NCBI GenBank assembly: GCA_947179485.1
Contig: OX359250.1
Span: forward strand, 37,788,783 to 37,852,782
Reading direction: 5' to 3'
From: Allacma fusca
Lineage: Eukaryota > Arthropoda > Collembola > Symphypleona > Sminthuridae
Length of the DNA stretch: 64,000 bases
Shown: piece after piece, positions 1-10,695 of the stretch
Position numbering within the stretch: position 1 is the first letter of the stretch
How the letters are laid out: the number at the start of each line of letters is the position of its first letter
Position numbers and translations under genes: made by a program
Notes under the pieces: model-generated
What the model saw: the letters and a program-made list of their open reading frames with translations, nothing else
What the model was told of the DNA's origin: nothing
The model's database searches: none

Positions 1-185
1 AAGAGTACTCAAGAAAAAATTATCCATCAATTATACGTTGCTTTTCGTCATTTCAAGAGTTTTCATCGTTTTCAATAAACTATTGGGATAAATTTACCCC
101 TGTAACAAAAAAGCGCTTTCAACAGGAAGCTTTATCAAAGACCTATTTAATCAGACATTTTGATTTCAGTGTTAATAACATTTTT

Positions 186-571
186 TTGAAAATGGAACTA
201 CTAAATTTGAAATCAAAGGAATTCTTAGTATCCATGGCTTATTTACTAAATTTCGCCGATGCACTCGGTATTAAATTAAACGAGGACCAGCTGTACAATA
301 AATTTTGCTTACTTCGTCAATGTTATGTGCTTTTGATTGTGATTAGATTGGTCGGTGCAAAGTGGATTGAGTTTTTAAGAAAGAACAATGTCCTAAACTT
401 TTCAAGCTTGTATCGTTCGTGCTTACAATTCCTGTTGCCAACGCTTTTGCAAAAATGTATTTCAGCCTAATGAAGAAAGTTTGGACAGCCGAGAGAAACT
501 TAATGTCAACGGAACTTGTGAAGGCAGAGCTTCAAGTCAGGCTTAATAATTATGCCCTTTTCATGTTGTGA
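186..571 (+). pseudogene. hAT-family transposase remnant (C-terminal part)
   Basis: This is a decayed C-terminal portion of a hAT transposase. Positions 389-571 (frame 2) read out the hAT dimerisation segment: an IPVANAF block followed by FSLMKKVW, AERN and ELVKAELQVR, ending at TGA 569-571. In intact hAT proteins the matching block is the IPVSNA...ERVFS...W...RN region. The residues just upstream (186-388, including GAKWIEFLRKNN) are in another frame, so at least one frameshift separates the two parts. The N-terminal BED finger and catalytic core would lie left of the window, or are lost. I saw no terminal inverted repeat on the right side. It is certainly non-functional as it stands. Confidence 0.75.
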
Positions 572-1064
572 TTTTTTTCTTTTTTGAACAAACCAGAAAG
601 CAAGAAAATGTTATTAGATGCCAAAAAGGCTGAAAAATACAATTAAAAATCATGTATGCATTAAATTTTTAAAAAATTATTTTGTCCCGGAATGATGTTT
701 CGAAAAAGTGGGAACCCTAATTTGTACATAATTAGAATTCATACGGAAGCTAAAATTGTATCATTAAGCATTGTACGCACAATGGACAAGCAAAGATTGA
801 AAATAATATAATGGTATTAATTACTATTATAATTTATTGTAAGGGCATTTTGCTTTGACATTGCATAATTTATTATGTGTAAGTAACGCACGCAATACGC
901 TTTGATTCTTCCGGTACTATGTGCTTGTACATGCGTAAATTATGAAAATTAGCATTTGTCATTAGTTTTGGTTTACTTTATTTTTACTAATGTAAGTGCA
1001 AAGGGTTCATTACATAGTATCCCCAGGTCTCACTTGTAACCTTTTAAAAGCACTCAGTTTAGTA
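572..1064. other. AT-rich spacer upstream of the BTB gene
   Basis: I see no coding region here. It must contain the promoter and 5' UTR of the BTB-BACK-PHR gene that starts at 1065, but no clear TATA box or initiator can be singled out. Confidence 0.5.
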
Positions 1065-3197
1065 ATGGAGGCTCACGAAGAAGCAGAAAGCCCAAGGGAT
1101 ATAATCTCTGGTGCTTCCTCATTGAAAAGCTTCCTCAAACTGGAACCGGAAAAACTGAGAAAGAAACCACTCTCCAAGCCCCTTACCTTCAAGGAAAAAT
1201 GGTCCCAGCTCCTCTTCAATGAAGAATTCGCTGACGTTCATATCCGCGTGGGTACAGACTCCAATCCAAAATTTAACGATGAGAATTCCAATCCACGATT
1301 AGTATCCTTTCCTTGCCATAAATTAGTTCTAGCCACAAATTCCCCGTTCTTCTGGAATCTTTTTAAGAACGATGACTTAACGGTTATTCGATTCGTGGAG
1401 TTTTCGTCGGAGTCTATTCGAATTTTTTTAAGGGTATGATATGTCCGTTAATATGAATTTGTATTGACTTTGATTTACAATTCCCTAGCAGATGCTGTAC
1501 AAAATAATTTACATTCTTTAAACGATTCTGTTTGCAGTTTCTTTACACTGAAGAACTTCATGAAAAAATCTGGTCCTCCCATGAGATCCTTCTTCACATA
1601 TTGGAACTAGCTCAAAAGTTTCAAGTTCCTTCGCTGAAGTGGGTTTGCGTCCAAAGTTTCCCCAAATTACTTAAACTAACTTCGGACAATGTTTTTATGA
1701 TTTGGGTCCGTGCGAGGGAATATGAGGAACTGGAACTGGAAGAATTCGCTTTGAAATACATTTGCGAGTAAGGTCCAAGACTATTGTGGTCCACATTTTA
1801 AAGGCGTTGCCGTAAAATTACTTTTCGGCTCGAAGCGTTTCATGATGCTATAGAAGATATTTTTTTTTAGAACAGGTGATTTATTTTATTTTCAGGAACG
1901 CGGAAAAACTTCTCAGCGGATACCCGCCGCGTCCCTTTTTGGATATGGATCTCCAGGATTTAAAATGTTTACTGGCCAAGGACGAACTTCAAACAGAAGA
2001 ATTAATTTTATTTAGCGTGGTTGTTGAGTCAGTGCAGATTTACGAGTCAAAACGAATTAAATATTATACCCATTATGTGTCAGAAATCACAATATTGACA
2101 TTATGTTTGCTGTGACAATTCATTGACTGGAACTGATTTATTTTCAATTATAGGTGGGCCAGTAACAAATGCATCTCTAGGCATTGGCCAGTCACCGGTG
2201 AAATGATGCGCCGTGTCCTCAAGGACGCAATTTATTTAATTCGATTCCCATTAATGACTACTCACGTCTTCACGAACATCGTAATCCCAAAGGGCCTCTT
2301 AACCGCAGATGATGTTTCCAAGATTCTTCGGCTTATGTACCTACCCTCTCAATTTGAGAGCGATGCTGAATGTCGGGATGAAAAATATCCTCATGAGACC
2401 AGAATAGTAAAAACACAGTTTAATTCTAAACCAAGAATTAAACCCGGGCCTTTGTTTACGGTCAGTCGGTTCGGGTCCATTGGGCATGAGGAGAGGGAAT
2501 TTGGAGATCGATACTATTCGTTAAGGTAATTAGAGTGATTTTTATTGGAATGTACGTAGTATCTGCAATTTTTATCTTTATATTTAGAAAATATTGGATA
2601 TGAACAAAAGTAAAGGTAAGGAATATGGAATGTTTAAGATTTTCCTGCAATAAATCTATCGCACTAGTGGGATTCGGCTTCTACGGGCCTGGACAGTTCG
2701 CCTTAAAAACAGTACCTGTCTCGTCGGATAAGATCCAACTGGACTTTCAAGTCAATCTCCGAAAATTCGACGGTTCCCTCTTCACCTTTGCAATTGCTCA
2801 TAAAAATATCGTTTTGACCAAAGATCTTTACAGAGATTGCCATAAAAAGCTTCTCGTAAATTTTGAGTACCCAGTCACTATTCAGCCAAACATTTGGTAT
2901 CATGTTCAGTACCGGATCATTGTAAGTATAATAAATACTCTAGCAACCGTCTTAACTTACCCATTTTTACTGGATATGAGAGTGAATAGTAATTTTCGAA
3001 TCTGTGTTAAAAATGATCTCGTAAAAGTAGAATTAAATTTTTAGGGACCATCAACTTCAACGGGGCATGAAGCAACTCGTAAGACCAAGACAATAGTAAA
3101 CTGTAAAGGTCACGGGGAAGTATGTTTTCAATTCCAGGGATTTTCAGATCAGCCTGATGAGAACCAATTGCCGGACTTAATATTTAAATTCTTTTGA
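1065..3197 (+). CDS. BTB-BACK-PHR domain protein (BTBD1/2/3/6-like)
   Basis: Six coding exons: 1065-1433, 1538-1767, 1896-2027, 2154-2525, 2621-2921 and 3045-3197, all with GT-AG boundaries and consistent phases, giving 518 residues. The start is the first in-frame ATG. The BTB fold begins near residue 46 (WSQLLFNEEFADVHIRV) and runs through FLYTEEL at the exon 1/2 junction. The BACK segment follows (about 150-265). A PHR domain fills the C-terminus from about residue 369 (LRF...ALVGFGFYGPG to KGHGEVCFQFQGF). This BTB-BACK-PHR order is that of BTBD1/2/3/6. Family members act as dimeric adaptors for cullin-3 ubiquitin ligases, with the PHR domain contacting partners. The cullin role here is inferred from the family. 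The length matches BTBD6 (about 490-540 residues), so the gene looks intact. I cannot choose the exact orthologue, because these genes are multi-copy in some arthropods. Confidence 0.88.
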
Positions 3198-3493
3198 ATT
3201 TTTTTGTTACGTGTCAGCATTAATGTAATGTATATCCCCTAAAAACCGGTATTCACTTTATATTGTTATTTTTTTGCAACAACGCATGTATGCAATTGTA
3301 TATATACATACATATATATGTGTAAACAAACACACTCTGCAATAATAACCTATAACAAGAAGAGCTACATAATATTTTAAATTGATAATATGGTTTTTAA
3401 TGGAGGAAACAATTGAAATAAAATACGAATGATAGAACATGAGATTAGGTACTTACGTACGTGACATGTCCAACGTAATCAATTTTACGTATA
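3198..3493. other. 3' flank of the BTB gene
   Basis: AT-rich, with a short TA/CA microsatellite-like run around 3297-3325. Nothing coding is seen. It probably includes the 3' UTR of the BTB gene. Confidence 0.4.
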
Positions 3494-3862
3494 AGGGAGC
3501 GTACACAAATTACGTCACCCGTAGGGTGGGTAGGTAGTTGCAGTAATTGGTGACCAATGATGACATAGTAGTGGGGGTCACATCAGCAAAGATGACGCCA
3601 CCAAAATTTTCCGCCGTTTTTGAACGTCCCTTACATTTTTCGCTTGTATTAGGATGACGCGAGCATAAAAAGATAAACTCATTCCTGAATTTAAAACGCA
3701 GAACCAAACGTTTCTATTACAAGTTTGATTTTGGCGCGACAGTAGTGACATCATCTGTGTACAGGGTGGGTGGATTCAGCAATAAATGACAAATGGTGAT
3801 GGTTGGGTGGGAGGGTCTGAAATATCGACCTTTTTGGGTGACGTAATTTGTGTATGCTCCCT
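3494..3862. mobile_element. 369-bp element with 27-bp terminal inverted repeats (MITE)
   Basis: The ends are inverted repeats: 3494-3520 (begins AGGGAGCGTACACAAATTAC) and the reverse complement of 3836-3862 differ at one base in 27. There is no coding capacity. No convincing target-site duplication is visible, so the superfamily is not assigned. It is a non-autonomous DNA transposon by structure. Confidence 0.75.
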
Positions 3863-4551
3863 AAATACTTTTGATGGTAACAAGTGGGTAAAACTTGAAG
3901 GAACAACAACACAATACTTCAACCTGTCGTGCATCTTCATACAAATTAGAGGCGCTTTTTGTCCACGCAGCCCTTTGTGATTATCTTCAATCAGCCGAGT
4001 CTTTGCTCCTCCGAACTAGTTATAGAATTATGTTTTACATTAATAAATATGATTGTCATCATGGTTCACAGTCAGACGCAGGTACACATATGTATTGGTG
4101 CTCATAGGCTCATCAAAGATCTTCCTTGTAAGTAATGACATTCGTTTCCGTTCTTTTATTTCAATTTCCATTCTTATCCTGATTCTCTTCCGGAAAGTTT
4201 GGACAGCCAACAGCTTTCGTAAATATATTGAACCGTATTGCCCGCGGTCAAGTCGAAGGGATGTCCAACGGGACGATGGAAAAGATGTCAAAATTTACAA
4301 TTTTATCAAAATGTTGCGATCGAAACCCCAGGCTAATAATTTTAGGCCATAAAACTAAAATAAAATTAGCAGTACAATTTGATTAGTTACAATTACAAAT
4401 ACTGAAAGCCTGAATGCAGTCGCTGCTGCTGTAACTTCGCATGAAATTTGTACTTATATGTACGCAGTAAGTATTGAAGTAAGTACTTACTTACGCTTAC
4501 ACTATCCTCTCACTATTTAAATTATACTGCCTTATAATATATATTAAAAGG
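3863..4551. other. Non-coding spacer between two MITEs
   Basis: Short overlapping open frames occur on both strands around 4040-4350, but none has recognisable sequence or splice context. I see no gene here. Confidence 0.4.
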
Positions 4552-4731
4552 CATATTAACAGGGGTGGATTAATAAAATATTTTTTACCCTGGCCCTCAG
4601 CCTCAAAATTGATGGATGAGCCTTTCCGCATGCATTCCAAGGGCCTTCGTTAATGGTTTTTACCTTGGCCCTAAAATTTCCCCTGGCCGGGCCAGGGTGA
4701 GCCACCCCCTAAATCCACCCCTGCATATTAA
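4552..4731. mobile_element. 164-bp hAT-type MITE with perfect 8-bp target-site duplication
   Basis: The element spans 4560-4723. It begins CAGGGGTGGATT and ends with the exact reverse complement, AATCCACCCCTG (12 bp). It is flanked by direct repeats CATATTAA at 4552-4559 and 4724-4731. An 8-bp duplication together with CAGGGG termini is diagnostic of hAT-superfamily insertion. The interior is GC-richer than the surroundings and has no open frame. The intact duplication suggests a fairly recent insertion. Confidence 0.9.
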
Positions 4732-7115
4732 CCAATATTGGCTTCTCTGGGTAGGCACAACATTATTTGGGTATAGAATTTAAGCTCAGAATTTGCTTTT
4801 TCTGGGGTTGTTTTTGTAGAAATCTTACATCGTTCTCAACAAACCCCATAAGGAGTAATAGATAAAAAAATTTCTCAGGTGTAAATTGCAGAAATAGGAC
4901 GTTGTACGTATGTAAGTAAATACTTCTGCAATTATTTCATGAACGAAGACGATGTTTTTGGGATTCTGAAATACTTTCTGGGAAGCTGATTTTTGCTGCT
5001 AACATTCCTACTAAAAACTCTTAAATTCCCTTGCTAACTTCCGAATACGACCTGAAGATGTTCAATAGTTGAAGCTACGAAAGTACTTACAAGAGGGTTA
5101 TAGTTACTCAGTTACTTAGTTACTATCTCTAATAGGACGTAAAACCAGGAATAATAACTGATTGTTTGGAAGAAAAATGTAGCTACAAAATTTGATGGTT
5201 TCCTCTTACACCTATATAACTGTAATATTTGAATAGTACCAAAGAGCAGCAAAGTTTACTGTTTACGGTAGCATTTGATGCTCATTAAGATGTTTTTGCT
5301 CCTCCCACAGACTAACAGCGTCTCAGCATTTTCCTTTTCAAAAGCTAGAACCTGTTTCAATGGACAAAAGATTAAAATCCATTCCAGATCACGCGCTCCT
5401 TCATGCAGTATAAATTCAGATATTTTAAAATATTTGAAAAATAATGATTTTATTGGAATTTCCGACAAATTTACACCAGTAGAAAAAGGCTACTTATGGC
5501 ATTTTAATAAATAATGGTAACTTTATCTGCATATTTTGCCAAAAATGCCCAATACGTATGCCTACAATTCCTGCCCTTTCCTGACATTTTCATCGCCTTT
5601 TCGGCACTTTCAGTTGGACAGGCAGAAAATGGTGGCAGGGGTACTGCAGAATGAGTTTCGAAGTTGGGGATGGATACCGTAGATTGCAGAACAGCCCAGA
5701 GATGCGCAGCCTTCTAAGGCTTCCTTGAAGGCGGAAAGGTAACTTTCTTAACGTTGCAGAAGGAATGGAAGGATGGGGAAGGAAGGCTTACTAAATATTA
5801 GCCCTCTAAGGCCGTGAAGGCTTCCACGTACATGAAATATCTATAGCATGAAAGCACAGAATATGCAACGACGTTTCGCTGTTAACGCAACAATATAGCC
5901 AATTCGTGAATTCACAACTGACAATTTGTGCCCACTCTCTTCACTGCAGTGAATCCTGCTGGTGCAAAACGTTTTTAAGCGGGTTGTAGTTTAAAATTGA
6001 AGGAAGGCTATTTTTAGAAGAAGGCTGAAGGCAAAAATGAGTGTATGTATTTTGGAAGGAAGGTTGAAGGAAGGCAGATTTTTTAGAGGGCTTCATTCCA
6101 CGACATGTTGAAGGTGAAATTTTTACTGAATTTTCGCCTTCGAAGGCTTGAAGGAAGGCTATTTCCTTTGCGCATCTGTGGAACAGCCTGGATTTCTTCC
6201 AATGTTGTACGTACGTACGGTACAAGTCTAATTCTCTGAAACCTTATCGCAAGTTTTCGACCCTTTGCAGACTGCACAACGCTGAAGGCAGTGGCTAACA
6301 TATGCACTAACACTAATCCTTTATTTTGGAAATTATATATTTGAATTAAATGTTTTTGGAAAAAACCTTAACTTTGCTGCACTCATTTAACCGCTGTGAC
6401 CTTATGAGTTACGTTTTACATAGGCCAGTAGGCCACTGCTTTTATTTTCGAAAAATATTTAAATACATATTCTTTAATAAAATGGGCCTATAAGCAGAGC
6501 TTGTACAATTAAATCATCCCCCATTTACGGCATCCAAGAGCGATTAGCCTACCCAGAATGGTGTATAGGAAAGGCATTCAAGCGAACCCTTGCCTAGAAG
6601 GCAGCCTCTCGCCCTCAACCTTTCCTACACATACATAAGCCTATAATTGTACCCTTCATTCATATATTTATACATGATAAGCATAATACCTCTATTTGTC
6701 CATCATTTGTTAATCCATCTTCAATGGATGTGCAAACTTGCAAACTGCAAACGCAAACGTAAAACTTGCATATTACCGGTGTGCAGAGCAAGCTGTTTGT
6801 AGTCTCATACTCATACATCCGTTAGTATGCGTGCTTGCACCATATATGCTAGCCAACCTATATTCCGTCTAGGCAATATAGTTTCCGTTTGGCCTAGCCT
6901 ACTCTCTAAAGCCCATAATGTTCCATTATTTGGCAACTTGCCTATATCTTCCCTGTACGCCCATCACTTTGTGAACGTGAAGCCCATCCTAAACGCTAGC
7001 CTACATTTTAACTCAATTGTAAGCCAGCCTAGCATTTGTGCCTAGATTCCATCCTAGATCTAGGCTGGGGGCCCATCTTTGCCCCTGTGTGCATTTCTAC
7101 ATTGTTTTTCTCGTG
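4732..7115. other. Repeat-rich spacer without genes
   Basis: There are no supportable genes. 5690-6190 is rich in GAAGG and CCTTC motifs (see separate entry). 6560-7080 is unusually rich in GCCTA-type tracts, which open a short frame with no recognisable product. Confidence 0.4.
5687..6190. repeat. Putative inverted-repeat element rich in GAAGG motifs
   Basis: The left end (CAGAACAGCCCAGAGATGCG) and the reverse complement of the right end (CAGGCTGTTCCACAGATGCG) match at 15 of 22 positions, including a shared AGATGCGCA. CCTTCAAG/GAAGGC tracts lie just inside both ends. CAG termini hint at hAT, but I could not find an 8-bp duplication. It may be an old MITE or simply a degenerate palindromic repeat. 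Confidence 0.35.
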
Positions 7116-8952
7116 GTTTGAATGGGGTCTCACTAAAACACTGAACTACTGAACTTTACCCTAAAACACTGAACTACTGAACCCCCTAACTAATGAACCG
7201 CTGAACCCCAACTACTGAATTGCTGAACCCCAACTGCTGAACTGCTGAACCCCAAATACTGAACCCCAACTACTGAACTACTGAACCCCCAAATACTGAA
7301 CTGCTGAACCCCCAACTACTGAACCCCAACTACTGAACTACTGAACCCCCAAATACTGAACTGCTGAACCCCCAACTACTGAACTACTGAACCGCAACTA
7401 CTGAACTACTGAACCGCAACTACTGAACCCCAAATACTGAACTGCTGGACCCCAAATACTGAACCCCAACTACTGAACTCCAACTACTGAACTGCTGAAC
7501 CCCAAATATTGAACTACTGAACCACAACTACTGAACCAAAACTACTGAACCACAACTACTGAACCAAAACTACTGAACTGCTGAACCCCAACTACTGATC
7601 TCCTCCAAAACACTGACCTGCTGACTGTTGATCTCTTCCAAAACACTGACCAGAACTGACCTGCTGACTGTTGATCTCTTCCAAAACACTTTCTGGTACT
7701 GACTGATGACTGCTTAATTTATTAGAATAAATTATTTAAAATATTAAATTAATTAAAATAACAACGAACACTTATGTACCTAATTTCAGTTCACGTAACA
7801 TAATTAACAAAAATTACAGCCAGTGTCTTGTGCATAGCATGCATATTATTTTAGGATACAGACGGGTAGGTCAGTAATAAATTATACGTATTTCCCGGGG
7901 AACTGTATTTCACGTTTTTTAATTCAAAGCGCACACCTTAAAAATGGCAGCATGAAGCAATGTATTTTTACTAGAAAAATGAGAGCTGTTTAGTACAAAT
8001 CGTTAAATGATAGAAATTGGTTTGCTAGAACAAATTGACAATTGAGCGGGACACGGGGGACACGCTATACAATTCCCCCCACTTTTCAGGAATCACAACT
8101 TTTTCCTAACTTTTGCTAATTGTAATCAATTATATTTACAAAATTTGAATCAACCTATTTCTTCTCAACAAATATGCTTACCCAGTGTTGAAAAATAACT
8201 TTCTCATCGTAACACACCCAAGTAGGAGTACGTTTTACTTGCATACTTGTGGAGATCGTTCATATACAGTGCTTGGCTATATACTTGTACTATATATTTT
8301 ATGAGACCTCCAATTTACAAAAGCACGTCTAGGGAAGGGAGTTCAGCAGTCACCATGTCAGTTCTGGTCAGTGTTTTGGGGGAGGTTAGCAGTCAGTTAT
8401 TCAGTAGTTAGGGGGTTCAGCAGTTCAGTATTTGGGGGTTTAGCAGTTCAGTAGTTAGGGGGTTCAGCAGTTCAGTAGTTAGGGGGTTCAGCAGTTCAGT
8501 AGTTAGGGGGTTCAGCAGTTCAGTAGTTAGGGGGTTCAGCAGTTCAGTAGTTAGGGGGTTCAGCAGTTCAGTAGTTAGGGGGTTCAGCAGTTCAGTAGTT
8601 AGGGGGTTCAGCAGTTCAGTAGTTAGGGGGTTCAGCAGTTCAGTAGTTAGGGGGTTCAGCAGTTCAGTAGTTAGGGGGTTCAGCAGTTCAGTAGTTAGGG
8701 GGTTCAGCAGTTCAGTAGTTAGGGGGTTCAGCAGTTCAGTAGTTAGGGGGTTCAGCAGTTCAATAGTTAGGGGGTTCAGCAGTTCAGTAGTTAGGGGGTT
8801 CAGCAGTTCAATAGTTAGGGGGTTCAGCATTTCAGTAGTTAGGGGGTTCAGCAGTTCAGTAGTTCGGGGGTTCAGTAGTTCAGTGTTTTAGGGTAAAGTT
8901 CAGTAGTTCAGCGGTTCAGTAGTTCAGTGTTTTAGTGAGACCCGTTTGAATG
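7116..8952. mobile_element. Foldback-like DNA transposon with tandem-repeat arms and 9-bp target duplication
   Basis: The element is 7125-8943 (1819 bp). Both ends begin GGGTCTCACTAAAACACTGA when read inward. The long inverted arms (about 7125-7720 and 8340-8943) are built of short repeats of the CTACTGAACCCC type. The right arm carries a very regular array of 24-bp units (about 8400-8890). Direct repeats GTTTGAATG flank it at 7116-7124 and 8944-8952. The core, about 7720-8340, is AT-rich and lacks an open frame. Long inverted arms made of subrepeats plus a 9-bp duplication are the hallmarks of Drosophila FB (NOF-related, MULE-type) elements. Relatedness to MULEs here is inference from structure only. 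An open frame in the right arm (reading LNPLTTEL every 24 bp) is a repeat artefact, not a gene. Confidence 0.88.
8400..8890. repeat. 24-bp tandem array (right arm of the Foldback-like element)
   Basis: Direct tandem copies of a 24-bp unit containing GTTAGGGGGTTCAGCAGTTC. Most are identical, with occasional one-base variants (for example CAATAG for CAGTAG near 8761 and 8809). The left arm, 7150-7600, carries the complementary motif in much more diverged form, so the right array has been homogenised or expanded recently. Confidence 0.9.
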
Positions 8953-9334
8953 CTGCATTACCTGGGTTTGAGGTCGCGGAAATGCTGTAGCGCTCAGAGG
9001 TTTCGGGCGGCGAGAGGTTAAAAAAGCGTATTGTGTGGTACTTTATAGCACCATACTTTCGAATCGGGTGTCTCGAGTTTTCGAGCAACCAATTCATGTT
9101 TTTACGTCTAGTATTAAGAAACGGATCTCATACAGATTTGCATTTTCTCTACTTCCACTATAATAACCAGCACAAAATGCAAACCCATATGTTCTGTGTC
9201 TTGCGTATGGCTGCTGTTATCGTTTTCTCACCGACTCACGTCCTGACGAGATTTGATGTTGACAGAAAATTAAAAGATCATCCTGTTTTTACTGGATTTT
9301 TAGGGCAGTTAAACATAATCCCTTGAGCTCAACC
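8953..9334. other. 5' region of the first RRM-KH-KH gene
   Basis: It holds a short open frame (9033-9326) ending just before the true start, with no recognisable domain. It is probably promoter plus 5' UTR. Confidence 0.4.
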
Positions 9335-10695
9335 ATGACGAAGGACAAGCTGAGCAAGATTTACGTCGGGAATATAAACAAGGAGGCTACGGAAGAAGAA
9401 TTGAGGAAATTTATCGACGAAAATTGTATCGGAGCGAAGCAAATTACGGGTCTGTGGTTGAAAAAAGGATTTGCTTTCATCGACTGTGCAGACCAAAGTT
9501 CAGCCGATGCCTTGATCGATGCGTTACAGCACCGAGAATTTATGGGTCTCAAACTAACTTTGGAACCTTCAGTTACTACGGGTCTCAAATCTGTTCTGCG
9601 ATCTAGGATCTTCTCGAGAGATCAAGCAAGCAATAATATTAGTAAGTGCCTATTTTGAACATCTGTAAGATTTTTTCATTACGAATATTACAATATTAAG
9701 TGCTTTCCGACGGAAATCGTTCATAGACAATGTAATTAGCCTTAACATGAGAATTTGCACGACTTTCTTTTGTCGATGCAATTTTTGCTGCCATAGAATA
9801 TTTAATTTTCTGGGCATTTTTCATTTATTAACCAGATTCAAATATTCGCTACGCCTTTGTATGTGTTTCCATGAATAGGAACTCATTTCATTAGGAATCG
9901 TACATATTACTCTTTTTTTGGTTTGATTTGAATTTTCGGTGTATTTAGTTAGATTGCATGCCGTATTCCATACCTCATACACTAAACTATTTCCCATTTC
10001 CTCCAGCACCATCAGCGGACACACTGAAAATCTTAATTCCAAGTGAATTTATCGGAGCTATCATCGGTCGAGGAGGGGCGAACATTAAGGAACTGTCGAC
10101 GGCCACTGGCGCAAGAATTAACATCCTTCGAAACAAACCCCATGTCGCCACATTGGAGAAAACAGTCTGCATCATCGGATCACCGGAGCGATGCACAGCT
10201 GCTTGTCGGAAGCTTCTCGAGATCTGCGAAGCGGAAGGTGCCGCCCTGAAGGAGAGCAAGGAAGTGACCCTGAAAATCCTCGCTAATAACAGCCTCATCG
10301 GGAAGATCATCGGGAAGGACGGGAGGAACATAAAGAAATTGATGCAGGAGACCCAGACGAAGATCCATGTGTCGAATCAAGTCCAGATTGAGAGCTTGGA
10401 AGCAAACATCTCCAATCCGATGAATGTCGAAAGAGTTATTACAGTTCGGGGGTCTGTGGAAGGGATGTCGATGGCTGAAGCCCTCATTTCGGCAAAATTG
10501 AAAACTGGTTCGGGGGAATTGTACAGTCAAGCTTTGGCGTCTCTAATGCCATCCACGGGCTTTTATCCTTTGGGAATGTTCCCAGCTGTAAGGTATGAAG
10601 GTTCGTCTCTAGACTGGGACTCCTATGGACTCAGGCGCTTCGGAGGATTTTCTAACAGCTACAAAAACCCCGCAGTTCGTTTGTTCCATGCTTAA
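9335..10695 (+). CDS. Short Imp/IGF2BP-like RNA-binding protein, copy 1 (RRM-KH-KH)
   Basis: Two exons, 9335-9641 and 10007-10695 (GT-AG, phase 1), encode 331 residues. Exon 1 is a single RRM: KIYVGNI is RNP2 and KKGFAFIDC is RNP1. Exon 2 begins just before two type-I KH domains with GxxG loops GRGG (in IIGRGGANIKEL) and GKDG (in IIGKDGRNIKKL). The intervening and following sequence (NPMNVERVITVRGSVEGMS and AEALISAKL) resembles KH1-KH2 of IGF2BP/Imp. Imp proteins bind mRNA in the cytoplasm and control its localisation, stability and translation; that role is inferred here. Canonical Imp has up to two RRMs and four KH domains, so this is a shortened paralogue. The C-terminal 60 residues are Gly/Tyr/Arg-containing and disordered. 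A close paralogue lies at 13160-14346. The start is the ATG whose upstream codons have no conservation with copy 2 beyond SxTMTK. Confidence 0.85.

Noticed and set aside
5256-5514. Overlapping frames on both strands near 5.3-5.5 kb
   Set aside because: They are mutually antisense, unrecognisable and inside a transposon-rich spacer.
8417-8830. 137-codon minus-strand frame with an LNPLTTEL octapeptide repeat
   Set aside because: It is the translation of the 24-bp tandem array in the right arm of the Foldback-like element. The period divisible by three keeps it open. There is no start context or domain.
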